Positions 26,366-35,244 of a stretch of 64,000 nt of DNA are shown here, piece by piece. A program made the translations under genes and the position numbers. The DNA is from CALOFP01 sp942492635 (GTDB taxonomy: Bacteria > UBP6 > UBA1177 > CALOFP01). Below the pieces are notes generated by a model, which saw nothing but the letters and a program-made list of their open reading frames with translations, searched no databases and was not told the origin of the DNA. Position 1 is the first letter of the stretch; every line of letters begins with the position of its first letter. The DNA lies in the NCBI GenBank assembly GCA_942492635.1, contig CALOFP010000001.1:248001-312000 (forward strand), read 5' to 3'.

Positions 26366-27012
26366 GATGAGCGGGGTGCTTCGCAAGCCTTTAGAACGCT
26401 TCGCTTGAGAACGGCTCGCTTCGCGGCCTTGTGAACGCCTGCCCTGCGGCAGGCTTGAGCGGGAAAAAGCAAGCCTCCGTGTACGCCCAACAAGCCTCTC
26501 TTATTTTATTGAGACAGAAGAGAAAGGCGCTCCAGCGGAGCGTATTTCCTGTCGAAAGAGTCAGGGGAGTTATTTCAATATAATCAGGAAAACAAATAAA
26601 TCCCCGAATTCAACAAACCGTAATCACCAAGCAACCAGAGACAATTTAAATCGTCGAAACGCCCTTTAACGAACCCCATCGGGGTGGAAGGATTGTAGCA
26701 AATGACACCCCACCAACACCTTTTTCCGTGAACCCCGAAGGTGGTGACACAATTCCTTACTATTTCTGTCACGCTATTATTACAAATGGTAAAATTCCAT
26801 TTCCGTTTCCAATCCGACCTCAAAAAAGTTATCATAGCCAATTCAGCCGCTGGAACTTCCGAATTATTTGTATCGCTATAAAATTAGCCGCTATTTTAAT
26901 CAAAAACAAAATTATTTGGTCCCGACAGGCGTTATTTCGGTCTCAATATTTTTAATTTCGCGAATTCAGCCGCTTGAATGATCAGATTATTTGTTTTAGG
27001 GGCATTTTAAAT
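26366..27012 (+). repeat. Long intergenic repeat, copy A (~650 bp, non-coding)
   Basis: This fills the 815-base gap after the propeller gene. It starts with a GC-rich part (CTTCGCAAGC, AACGCTTCGCTTG, and a GCCTGCC-CTGC-GGCAGGC hairpin) and continues AT-rich. It aligns colinearly with copy B at 56490-57031 through blocks such as GAGACAATTTAAATCGTCGA, GTGGAAGGATT, TGTCACGCTATT, TTTCCAATCCGACCTCAAAA and TTTCGGTCTC. Both copies lie just after a stop codon in the same orientation. No frame is conserved between copies, so it is not a gene. The remaining bases to 27153 show nothing. Confidence 0.7.
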
Positions 27013-27153
27013 GAACAACCTCGAAGCAGAGCTACGAGAATTACCCCCATAAACGATTGAGAAAATCAAACGGCTTCAGTTGTGTCACCCGTTCCGGGTT
27101 CCCGGATTAGTCGTTTCGCGCAATCCTGGAACGGACGTTCCGACGAAAGACTC

Positions 27154-27762
27154 TTACGTTTTCTTGAACTTAATCAGATAGTTGAAACCAAGATCTACGG
27201 TCAAGACCTTTTTCAGACCGGCACTTTTCGCCATTTCTTCCAGCTCTTTTTCGGAGAGACGGAGATTCAACGGCGGTCCGAAATCTGTCTTCTCTTTTTT
27301 GCATTCGACAACTGCTGCCTGACCGCCCTTTTTGAGGACTCGTCCCATTTCATTGAAAATGTTTTCACCGTGAAGAGAGGTGTCTACAGCATGCAGAACT
27401 GTACATACAAAACATACGTCGACCGTTTCATCCTCCAGGGGTATTGGGTCTGTAATATCCGAGACCAGACCTTTGAAAGCGGCAAAACCCATATCTTTTG
27501 CCCGCAAAAGTGTCCTATCGACAAAATCCCGCTCTCTGTCAAGAGCGTATACCATCCCGAAATCACCTGTGAAACCTGCCGCCATGAGAGCGTAGTCACC
27601 CGCTCCGCAACCGAGATCGAGGAAAACATCGCCCTGTTGCAGATCGAGTTCATTAAAAATCAAATCGGGATCCTGGCACCACATGCTGCTGGGAGCTCTC
27701 TTTTTATCTCCGCACTTGCTTCCGATTCTGTGATCGGTACCGCAATTGTTTTTTTCTTTCAT
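27154..27762 (-). CDS. Class I SAM-dependent methyltransferase
   Basis: A 202-residue Rossmann-fold methyltransferase. Motif I is VFLDLGCGAGDYAL (about 46-59), which binds SAM; the acidic end of strand 2 is ALDRE; motif post-II is VSDITDPIPLEDETVD; then VLHAVD and the GRVLKKGGQAAVVE segment typical of UbiE/type-11 enzymes. An N-terminal Cys-containing stretch (NNCGTDHRIGSKCGDKKRAP) is unusual. ATG 27762 has GGAG seven bases upstream. It lies 185 bases downstream of the marR-type gene on the same strand and may be its target. The substrate is unknown (quinone, arsenite and small-molecule methylation are all possible). Confidence 0.85.
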   Translation of the reverse strand: MKEKNNCGTDHRIGSKCGDKKRAPSSMWCQDPDLIFNELDLQQGDVFLDLGCGAGDYALMAAGFTGDFGMVYALDRERDFVDRTLLRAKDMGFAAFKGLVSDITDPIPLEDETVDVCFVCTVLHAVDTSLHGENIFNEMGRVLKKGGQAAVVECKKEKTDFGPPLNLRLSEKELEEMAKSAGLKKVLTVDLGFNYLIKFKKT

Positions 27763-27947
27763 AATTTTTCTCCATGATTATTCAAACCGATTCGGCCGTT
27801 GCCGATTAACTGCCAACAATAAATTGAGAAGTCGTGAAACTGGAAACGGAAACGGTTACATTTAAATCATTCGAAACAGAGGTACTTTATTAGATTGAGG
27901 AACAGTCGACATAGGGAAAAAGAATTCGCAACGGTTTTGTTCGGATG

Positions 27948-28388
27948 CTACTCGCCGCGAAATCCGTCTCCCAGACTGCGATCGATCTTTGCAAGAATCT
28001 CAGCCGCCACGGCAAATTCCTCCGCTGTCACATCAGCCATCGCGAGTTTTTCGATATCGCTTTTTATTTCCAGCATCTTTGACTTTATCGACTCACCCTT
28101 CTCAGTAATGAAAACCCTGTAGGCCCTGCTGTCGTTCTCATCCTTGACCCTCGAAACGTATCCTAGATTCTCGAGTTTCTTCAGTGCCCGCCCCACATTG
28201 GTGCGATCCACTCCCAGACCCACGACCAGACTATCCTGCCTGCAGCCGTCATCCTCGTAAATCATCAGAAGAGATCTCATCTCCGCATGGGTCAATCCGA
28301 ATCGAATCAACTCCATGTCGCCGAGCTTATGCATCTTCTTTACTATGCTTCTTAAGAAGCTGAAAAACCTGTCGTCGTTCGAGAACAT
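27948..28388 (-). CDS. MarR family transcriptional regulator
   Basis: A 146-residue winged-helix repressor. ATG 28388 gives MFSNDDRFFSFLRSIVKKMH; the frame extends 11 codons upstream, but those overlap the likely promoter/operator. Helices 1-2 (about 5-35), recognition helix around VGLGVDRTNVGRALKKLE (about 66-83), wing DENDSRAYRVFITEKG (about 92-107), then dimerisation helices. A 12-base palindrome sits between the -10 and the gene, fitting autorepression. The downstream methyltransferase may be in the same transcript. The inducer is unknown; MarR proteins sense phenolics, oxidants or metals. Confidence 0.9.
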   Translation of the reverse strand: MFSNDDRFFSFLRSIVKKMHKLGDMELIRFGLTHAEMRSLLMIYEDDGCRQDSLVVGLGVDRTNVGRALKKLENLGYVSRVKDENDSRAYRVFITEKGESIKSKMLEIKSDIEKLAMADVTAEEFAVAAEILAKIDRSLGDGFRGE

Positions 28389-28411
28389 AATAAACTCTTC
28401 TCCATTTGTTT

Positions 28412-28423
28412 GCGTGCGCACGC
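28412..28423. promoter_or_regulatory. Palindromic operator of the MarR gene
   Basis: GCGTGCGCACGC is a perfect 12-base palindrome starting four bases after the -10, so it would cover the transcription start. It is GC-rich in an AT-rich context. Confidence 0.55.
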
Positions 28424-28427
28424 TTTT

Positions 28428-28456
28428 AATCTATATCCTCCGATTTCAATCGTCAA
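28428..28456 (-). promoter_or_regulatory. Sigma70 promoter of the MarR gene
   Basis: Minus strand: TTGACG (28456-28451), 17-base spacer, TAGATT (28433-28428), about 40 bases upstream of ATG 28388. Confidence 0.65.
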
Positions 28457-28515
28457 GAAAATTATCAAAAGATCTTGAACCTGACTATATCCCGTTCAAA
28501 ACCAATCCTTTTTCG

Positions 28516-28653
28516 TCCACGGACACACACAGATTAAAATTTGAAATTCAAAGGAATAACAATCAGTTGCGCATTAATAGAAAATTTAAGAAGATAACAA
28601 TGTCTCAGGTATTGATAAGAAATCATCAGTGTGAATCTGTGTTCACCTGTGGA
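28516..28653. repeat. MITE-like element with TCCACAG-type inverted ends (copy 2)
   Basis: A 138-base element: the left end TCCACGGACACACACAGATT and the right end GAATCTGTGTTCACCTGTGG are imperfect inverted repeats over about 20 bases. There is no coding capacity. It is related at its ends to 13188-13305. Confidence 0.5.
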
Positions 28654-28661
28654 AAAATATT

Positions 28662-28693
28662 AAAAAAACGGCGACCCTTTTTTAGGGTCGCCG
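28662..28693 (-). terminator. Rho-independent terminator of the dicarboxylate symporter
   Basis: Minus strand: CGGCGACCCT / AGGGTCGCCG (10 bp perfect stem, five-base loop) followed by seven T. It starts 31 bases after the symporter stop. Confidence 0.92.
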
Positions 28694-28723
28694 AAATAAG
28701 CACTTGAAAATCTTGTGGAATTT

Positions 28724-29932
28724 CTAATCTTTCAACTTATCCACAATAACTGCGCAGCTTGCGTCACCTGTTATGTTTACTGCGGTTCTGAGCATGTCGA
28801 AGAGTCTGTCCACTCCGAAAAGAAGGGGAAGTCCTTCAACCGGGATTCCGGCTGCGAGAAGAACTGCAACAACGAGAAGGGACGGTCCCGGAACTCCGGC
28901 CTGACCAATCGATCCGATTGTAGCCGTAAGGATTATCGCTACGTACTGTGTCATACCGAGCTCGATTCCGAACATCTGTGCAAAAAACATCGCTGCAAGA
29001 GCATAGTAGATGGCGTTTCCATCCATGTTGATTGTGGCTCCGAGGGGAAGAACGAAGGAGGATGTCTCCTTTGATACTCCAAGCTCCTCTTCACACACTT
29101 CAAATGTCACGGGAAGTGTCGCCATGGATGACGATGTTGAAAGAGCAACTGCCTGTGCTTCCGAGATCTTGCTGAGAAACTTGAACGGCGACATCTTACC
29201 GAAAATTTTTACAAATGCCGGGTATACACCGAATGTCTGGATTATGAGGGCTCCGACGTAGACTCCGAGAAGTTTGAGTACGAGTGCTAGAACGTCGTAT
29301 CCGAATGTTCCAACGGCATCAGCCATAAGTCCGAAGACACCGAGGGGGGCAACAAGCATCACCTTGTGGATCATCCAGAGCAGGGCCTCCGTGATGTGGT
29401 TGAGTATCTTTAAAAGATCCTCTTTCTTCTCTCCGGGAAGAGCTGAAACACCGAATCCGAAAAAGAGACTGAAGAATAAAATCTGAAGAATGTTTCCGTC
29501 CAGAAGGGCCTTGAAGGGGTTAACTGGAATAATTCCGAGAATTGTTTCCCAGAATCCGGGAGTTCCGCCCCTGCTTGCGTACTCACCCGAGAACATTCCC
29601 TGGATCTGGCTCATGTCGAGCCCCATACCGGGTTTGAAAATCGCTCCGAAAACCAGGCCTATCACAACTGCAAACGCGGTTGTGAGAAGGTAGTAACCGA
29701 ACGTGGCAACGCCGATTTTTCCGGCTGATTTGGTGTTGCCGATGGAAGCTGCTCCGCTGATGATGGAAACGGAAACAAGCGGGATTACGAGCATCTTTAT
29801 GAGCGCCATAAAGATGTCTCCGAGCGGCTTGAACATTGAAGCGTCCTTGCCTGTCAGGGCTCCGGCCCCGATACCCAAAACCATCGCGATGAGTATCCAC
29901 GTTCCGAGTCCCAGTTTACCGAGTTTTTTCAT
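28724..29932 (-). CDS. Dicarboxylate/amino acid:cation symporter (DAACS family)
   Basis: A 402-residue secondary transporter that takes up C4-dicarboxylates, glutamate or aspartate with H+ or Na+. ATG 29932 has AGGAGG five bases upstream; an in-frame GTG at 29938 lies inside that site. DAACS hallmarks are the serine-rich hairpin (STSSSMATLPVTFEV, about 268-282), the NMDGNA motif (about 309-314), and GVDRLFDMLRTAVNITGDA near the C-terminus, where substrate-binding Asp, Arg, Thr and Asn reside. About eight membrane helices plus two re-entrant loops are expected. It ends before a strong terminator and is monocistronic. Confidence 0.94.
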   Translation of the reverse strand: MKKLGKLGLGTWILIAMVLGIGAGALTGKDASMFKPLGDIFMALIKMLVIPLVSVSIISGAASIGNTKSAGKIGVATFGYYLLTTAFAVVIGLVFGAIFKPGMGLDMSQIQGMFSGEYASRGGTPGFWETILGIIPVNPFKALLDGNILQILFFSLFFGFGVSALPGEKKEDLLKILNHITEALLWMIHKVMLVAPLGVFGLMADAVGTFGYDVLALVLKLLGVYVGALIIQTFGVYPAFVKIFGKMSPFKFLSKISEAQAVALSTSSSMATLPVTFEVCEEELGVSKETSSFVLPLGATINMDGNAIYYALAAMFFAQMFGIELGMTQYVAIILTATIGSIGQAGVPGPSLLVVAVLLAAGIPVEGLPLLFGVDRLFDMLRTAVNITGDASCAVIVDKLKD

Positions 29933-30745
29933 ATCCACCTCCTATGTTAGTAACCCTACTAGTGTATACATTTTTCATCAAATTAGAATTAGTTGACTAA
30001 TTTTATCTGGTAAGAACATTAAATCAAAGATAAAAATCTACATTTTTTTATAGAGTTTTCAACATAAAAAAAGTAAAAATGACTCACAAGCAGATGAAAA
30101 CACATGACAATATCCACTATCGAATATAATCAAAGACCAAACATGCGACAATACACCACCAAAAAAATGTTGAACAATCGAGCATAGTGACACTTTAAAC
30201 TAAACCTCAAAAAACTAACTATTCACATGCACAAGAAATATAGACACTTAAAAAATAGCTCGACAAACAATCACAGTATATTACCATTACGTTACAGTTC
30301 CATTTAAATACGTGTAGGCACTTAAACATAACACCTAAATATTACTTAAAACATAAACATAACAATGCCCCGACATGCATTTTATCAAAACAGGAAAGAA
30401 ATAAACACACAAACAATATCTATCTATAAAAACTACAAATAAATATCGTCAAAACAGAACATTACAAACTATTACCTTAATCATTTCAATTTTTTAAAAT
30501 ACAAATTATTAACTCAGTCAAAGTAATTTTCAGCACTTACACCAAACTACAAAAAACAACAAATAGATTATTTTAATATTTTTTTGACTTTTTAAGCCCC
30601 AACAATAACATAGACCTGCAAATGACTATATTGTTTTATTATATAATCATTTACTTAACACACTAACAAACAATATATCAAAGCGTTTTGCGCTTTTTAT
30701 TAACCAACTCTCACAATTTGGAGAATGCAATTCCAGGAGGTTTTA
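29933..30745. other. AT-rich intergenic region, 810 bases
   Basis: Very AT-rich with A excess on the plus strand (about 30050-30580). No frame with a ribosome site. It carries the leader of the symporter on the left and a candidate promoter at 30584-30611 for the lipoprotein on the right. Confidence 0.6.
30584..30611 (+). promoter_or_regulatory. Candidate promoter of the first crystallin-like lipoprotein
   Basis: TTGACT (30584-30589), 16-base spacer, TAACAT (30606-30611); a perfect TATAAT without a good -35 lies at 30642. Either would give a leader of roughly 90-130 bases. Confidence 0.4.
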
Positions 30746-32869
30746 ATGAAGAAATCATTTTTATTTTTAGTTACATTAATTGCTTTTGTAGGATGTGGTC
30801 CTTTGGATGAGAATGAACAGGAGGAACCACTTAACAATGAAGTTGGGTCTGAAGAGGATATTAATGAAGAATATGGAGCAGATGCAACAGCAGTGTCCAC
30901 TCGAAGCAGTGCAACAACAAGGGGACTTGGAGATATAGTTATTCCACCGATAATCCCGAATATTTTCACTCCAAAGGTAGAGGTCTGCGATGGTTATGTT
31001 GGCAAAAAACCATGTAGCATTTTTTACTGGAGCGACCTTGACCTTAGTGATAACAAATGGAATAACGGTCGCTCTATTGATAATTCCATTTCTTCAATCC
31101 ACGTATACCCCAACCAGAAAATACTCGCATGTCTTGAAAAGAATCTACGAGGAGATTGCTGGACATACAACCCAAACTCAACCCCAACAGAGTGGTGGAG
31201 AACAGCAAATTTCGACAACAGAATTTCATCAATAGAGTCACTTAAACAGGTCCAATCGACCAACTACAAAATTAAGTACAAAAGAAAAGATCCTAATTAC
31301 GATTCCAACTGGGGAGACATAAATACCGAGAAAGGAATACAAGGTATTGCCAACAGCGATAATCACTGGTACATATCAAACGTCAGGACAATATGGAAAA
31401 GTAAATCCGAAAACATCAAGGACGAGGTCATAGCCACACATCTAGATCAAAATACAAAAAACTTCGGGACTAACAACTACAACCATATTGGAGACATTGA
31501 TTTTTACGATGGTAGTCTTTATGCCGCCATTGATGGAAAGAACGGAGTAAAAGCTCTTTTGGCAGTATTCGATGAAAATCTCAGGTATAAAACCCATGCG
31601 TTTTTCCCCAGAAACAAACAATCCACTGCTGGCTGGGTAGCAATTAATCCAGTGAACGGATTGATTTATTCAGCAAGCTCTCACCCGGACGACAATAAGT
31701 ACCGTAATTTTACAACAATACATGTGTATGAAAACAATGTCAGAAAAGGGAGCGATCTCATATGGAAAAAAGATATAAAGCTCAATTTTGCAACACCTAA
31801 ATCCAATGACAAATTCTGGAATGACGTTTATGATCAGGGAGCAGCATTTGACAAAGATGGTATATTCTATTACGTAGTTGATCATGCTAGTGACAGAAAT
31901 AGCGAATATACAGGAGTTCATGCTTTCAAAATTGACGGAAATGTCGGGAATGAATTGAGGGAACATTTTATAAATATAAAATACAACCCTGATCCTAGTG
32001 ATGAATTCGGCCGTGGAGATGAACTTGAAGGAATCACCTTTTGGGACAGAACTGACAGTAAAAAATTTACACAGGATAGATATCCCGGAAACATTCATGT
32101 TTTAAAAATGTACAACAACGACATCTTTGATGACCAAATCACTTTATATCACTATGAGGCCGTTAAAGAAAAAGGATCTATCAGGAATTACAAGAAAGGA
32201 ATCAAACTTTTTTCACACAAAACAAGTTCTGGAAAAGGTGGTGTACATTGCCCAAGTAATTACGTTGCTCTTGGAGGCGGTTCATGGTGTAGTGATGGTG
32301 ATTTCAATGTAAGTCATCCAGTAAAAGATGGATATGGAACCCCAATAGGTTGGAGTAGCTGGCATAGAGGTAATACATCAAATGACTGTCATGTTTATGC
32401 CACTTGCGCCCCCAAAAGCTGGTTCAACAACGGAGATATAAAAGTTGTTTCTCAGAACACAGGTGAAGGAAAAGGTTCTGTAAGTTGTCCGAGCGGCTAT
32501 AAAGCAATAAGCGGAGGATCACTCTGCAGCGACGGTGACTTTGATACAGCTTACCCAATGAGTGATCTCTCAGGTTGGAAAGAACATCATCGCGGCGACT
32601 CTTCAAATGACTGCAGGGTCTATTCAGTGTGCGTGAGGAAAACCAATTGGGTTGCAAAGAACACATCTCTCAAATCAAATAAAACCGGATATGGCAAGGG
32701 CAGCGTATCTTGTGGTTCCAATCAGGCTGCCATCGGTGGTGGTGCATGGTGCAGCGATGGTGATTTTGATGTGAACTATCCCGGAGGCGATCTGAAGTCG
32801 TGGAAAGAACATCATCGTGGTGACTCTTCAAAGGATTGTCGTGTTTATGCCACCTGCTTAACGTTGTAA
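30746..32869 (+). CDS. Lipoprotein: beta/gamma-crystallin-like domain, propeller-like domain, three Cys repeats
   Basis: A 707-residue lipoprotein, first of a tandem pair. ATG 30746 has GGAGG five bases upstream; lipobox FVGCG. Residues about 20-75 are a low-complexity linker. About 80-170 is a double Greek-key, crystallin-like domain (SISSIHVYPNQKILACLEKN and RISSIESL are the key strands). About 175-475 is a beta-rich propeller-like domain (GIANSDNHWYISN, GDIDFYDGSLYAAID, GWVAINPVNGLIYSAS, AAFDKDGIFYYVVD). About 485-707 holds three repeats of roughly 70 residues with the pattern GKG.V.CPS....GG..CSDGDF, then W..HHRG..S.DC.VY..C. The repeats recall Cys-paired CPSGY...GGG domains of secreted proteins. 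An extracellular binding or adhesion role is inferred. Confidence 0.78.
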   Translation: MKKSFLFLVTLIAFVGCGPLDENEQEEPLNNEVGSEEDINEEYGADATAVSTRSSATTRGLGDIVIPPIIPNIFTPKVEVCDGYVGKKPCSIFYWSDLDLSDNKWNNGRSIDNSISSIHVYPNQKILACLEKNLRGDCWTYNPNSTPTEWWRTANFDNRISSIESLKQVQSTNYKIKYKRKDPNYDSNWGDINTEKGIQGIANSDNHWYISNVRTIWKSKSENIKDEVIATHLDQNTKNFGTNNYNHIGDIDFYDGSLYAAIDGKNGVKALLAVFDENLRYKTHAFFPRNKQSTAGWVAINPVNGLIYSASSHPDDNKYRNFTTIHVYENNVRKGSDLIWKKDIKLNFATPKSNDKFWNDVYDQGAAFDKDGIFYYVVDHASDRNSEYTGVHAFKIDGNVGNELREHFINIKYNPDPSDEFGRGDELEGITFWDRTDSKKFTQDRYPGNIHVLKMYNNDIFDDQITLYHYEAVKEKGSIRNYKKGIKLFSHKTSSGKGGVHCPSNYVALGGGSWCSDGDFNVSHPVKDGYGTPIGWSSWHRGNTSNDCHVYATCAPKSWFNNGDIKVVSQNTGEGKGSVSCPSGYKAISGGSLCSDGDFDTAYPMSDLSGWKEHHRGDSSNDCRVYSVCVRKTNWVAKNTSLKSNKTGYGKGSVSCGSNQAAIGGGAWCSDGDFDVNYPGGDLKSWKEHHRGDSSKDCRVYATCLTL

Positions 32870-32978
32870 GAAGATATGGTTTCATCCACGCATCAGAAAC
32901 CTCTCGACACAAACAAACATTAATTACAACAACTCACATATCAATATTTTGATATTTTACAACATTTCGCATCAATTT

Positions 32979-33018
32979 ATCGATTACAATTTATTATTAA
33001 TCATAAATTGTAATCGAT
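32979..33018. repeat. 15-base-arm inverted repeat between the crystallin-like lipoprotein genes
   Basis: ATCGATTACAATTTA (32979-32993) and its exact complement at 33004-33018, with a 10-base loop. No T-run follows on either strand, so it is more likely an operator or mRNA hairpin than a terminator. It lies 90 bases upstream of the second gene. Confidence 0.6.
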
Positions 33019-33108
33019 TGCACAAATAGTTATTTATAAACTTTGGGACTGTTTTAAAACCATATGTTTTTAAAATAAATTCCAGCAATTTTATTTTCGG
33101 AGGTAATT

Positions 33109-35172
33109 TTGAAAAAATTGTTATCATTTCCCTTTTTTCTACTTGTTTTGACAGCTTGTGGTCCTTTGGATGAGTCAGAGTTGGAAGAAGCGCCTAACAA
33201 CAAAACTGTTTTTGAAGAAACTCTTCAGGAAGTTGAAGGTGAAGATGCATCTATAGACCCTGAAAACAAAAATGTACAGACTAGAGGAATTAGGGACTTT
33301 AATTTCCCATTTTTCAGCCCTGTTGCCAAGGTATGTGACGGCAAAAACGGTAGCGAACCATGTTATACATTTTTCGGTAGTGACTTTGATCTTGATGGTG
33401 ACAAATGGCCTGATGGCAAAGGAATAAACGATGATATTTCATCAATTCACGTATATCCCGGAAAAGAAATAGTTATCTGCCGCCACAGAAATCTGACAGG
33501 CAAGTGTCGAACCCTAAGTGCTAACCTTAGTAACACTGGCTGGTATAACCTTGGATACTTAGACCAGCGGGTTTCATCCATTGAAACAAAAAGTGCCTTT
33601 CCAAGCAAATTCTGGCACCATATTAAGAATCCATCGGACAGTTATCTGGGAGGTAGCATCAATAGTAAAGACATTCAGGGATTGGCTAATGACGGAAACT
33701 TCTGGTACATATCCAACATGAAAACTATTCATAAAAGTTCTAGATCGAACATTACCAAAGTTTATAAAGCCGCACGCCTTCACGATTTGAGAAAACATTT
33801 CAGCTTACACTCAGATTACAATCATTTTGGTGATATGGATTACTATGATAGGACATTGTATGTTCCAATTGAATTTGAAGAAAAAGAAAAAGCTTCGCTT
33901 TTAGCAACATATGATTCTAATCTAAAAGCAAAAAATTGGGCCATATTTCCTAGGAATATACAGAGAGGTGCTGCATGGGTTGCAATCAATCCATTCGATG
34001 GAAATATTTATTCATCGGATACTCCTGTAAATAAAGTACACATCTATGAAAATCCCTTCGGCAAAAGTTCTTTCAAAAATGGATCCTATTTAAAACTTAT
34101 AAAAACAGTTACACTTAAATTTACAAACGATTCCATACTAAAAGACAGAAACACCTGTGTTCAAGGCGGTGAATTCGATAAAAAAACCGGCCTTTTATAT
34201 TATGTTATAGACAATAGAGACAATCAGAGTGACAAAACAGGAGTTTATGCATTTGATCTACTGAAAAATTTAGGGACTTTAGTAAAAATGCAAGGAAAAA
34301 ACAACCACAACCAAAATGTGGTATTTATGAACGAAAAATACAATGGTGGTTTGCTTCATTACGAACTTGAGGGTGTCACAATATGGGACAATCCAGATCC
34401 GCAGTACACGGGTAATGTCCATGTTCTTCAGCTTAACAACGATGCTGTCGGAGAAGAAGAGGTTCAGTTGCACCACTACACAGCTAAAAATCCACAGGTA
34501 GGCGGAATTAAACTGGTGGCAAATATGACGGGATACGGAAAAGGCAGTGTTCAGTGCCCATCCAAATACGTAGCTCTCGGTGGAGGATCGTATTGCAGCG
34601 ACGGTTCATTCGATGTCCGCTATCCTATGAGCAATGGCAGTAAACCGATAGGCTGGAAAGAACATCACAGAGGCGACAGCTCCAACAACTGCGACGTTTA
34701 CGCAATATGTGCACCTGAGGTGTGGTTTAAGAGCGGCGAAATCAAAGTTGTTTCTAAAAGTACCGGATATGGTAAAGGAGAGGTAAGCTGTCCAAGCGAT
34801 TACAAGGCAATAAGCGGTGGTTCCTACTGCAGCGATGGAGATTTCGATGTGTCTTACCCCAAAGAAGATCTCTCCGGATGGAAAGAACATCATAGAGGTG
34901 ATTCCTCGAAGGACTGCAGGGTATATTCCGTATGCGTAAAAAAAACCCATTGGGTTGCAAAAAATTCATCCCTGAAAAAGAAGAAAACAGGCTACGGAAG
35001 AGGAAGTGTAGCCTGTGAATCAAACCAAGTAGTTATAGGAGGAGGCGCATGGTGCAATGATGGTCAATTTGACGTTAACTACCCATCCATCGATCTGAAG
35101 TCTTGGAAAGAGCATCACAGAGGTGATTCATCAAATGATTGCCATGTCTACGCTACCTGCCTGACTCTTTAA
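33109..35172 (+). CDS. Lipoprotein: beta/gamma-crystallin-like domain, propeller-like domain, three Cys repeats (tandem paralogue)
   Basis: A 687-residue paralogue of 30746-32869 with the same architecture. It starts at TTG 33109, five bases after GGAGG; no ATG is near, and MKKLLSFPFFLLVLTACG is a clean lipoprotein signal. Crystallin-like domain about 72-160 (ISSIHVYPGKEIVICRHRNL, RVSSIE); propeller-like domain about 165-460 (GLANDGNFWYISN, GDMDYYDRTLYVPIE, AWVAINPFDGNIYSS); three Cys repeats about 466-687, each with GWKEHHRGDSS or a close variant. The repeats are more similar between the paralogues than the propellers are, suggesting constraint or gene conversion in the 3' part. It is separated from the first copy by 239 bases with a strong inverted repeat. 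Confidence 0.78.
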   Translation: MKKLLSFPFFLLVLTACGPLDESELEEAPNNKTVFEETLQEVEGEDASIDPENKNVQTRGIRDFNFPFFSPVAKVCDGKNGSEPCYTFFGSDFDLDGDKWPDGKGINDDISSIHVYPGKEIVICRHRNLTGKCRTLSANLSNTGWYNLGYLDQRVSSIETKSAFPSKFWHHIKNPSDSYLGGSINSKDIQGLANDGNFWYISNMKTIHKSSRSNITKVYKAARLHDLRKHFSLHSDYNHFGDMDYYDRTLYVPIEFEEKEKASLLATYDSNLKAKNWAIFPRNIQRGAAWVAINPFDGNIYSSDTPVNKVHIYENPFGKSSFKNGSYLKLIKTVTLKFTNDSILKDRNTCVQGGEFDKKTGLLYYVIDNRDNQSDKTGVYAFDLLKNLGTLVKMQGKNNHNQNVVFMNEKYNGGLLHYELEGVTIWDNPDPQYTGNVHVLQLNNDAVGEEEVQLHHYTAKNPQVGGIKLVANMTGYGKGSVQCPSKYVALGGGSYCSDGSFDVRYPMSNGSKPIGWKEHHRGDSSNNCDVYAICAPEVWFKSGEIKVVSKSTGYGKGEVSCPSDYKAISGGSYCSDGDFDVSYPKEDLSGWKEHHRGDSSKDCRVYSVCVKKTHWVAKNSSLKKKKTGYGRGSVACESNQVVIGGGAWCNDGQFDVNYPSIDLKSWKEHHRGDSSNDCHVYATCLTL

Positions 35173-35244
35173 AAGATATTCACTTGATTTCAGAACCTTC
35201 CTAACAGCCCTATATTCGAATTCTTCGTCATACATTGTTTCAAA

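Noticed and set aside
26584..26841. 85-codon minus-strand frame within the long intergenic repeat
   Set aside because: Frame is not preserved in the second copy at 56490-57031, so the repeat is not protein-coding.
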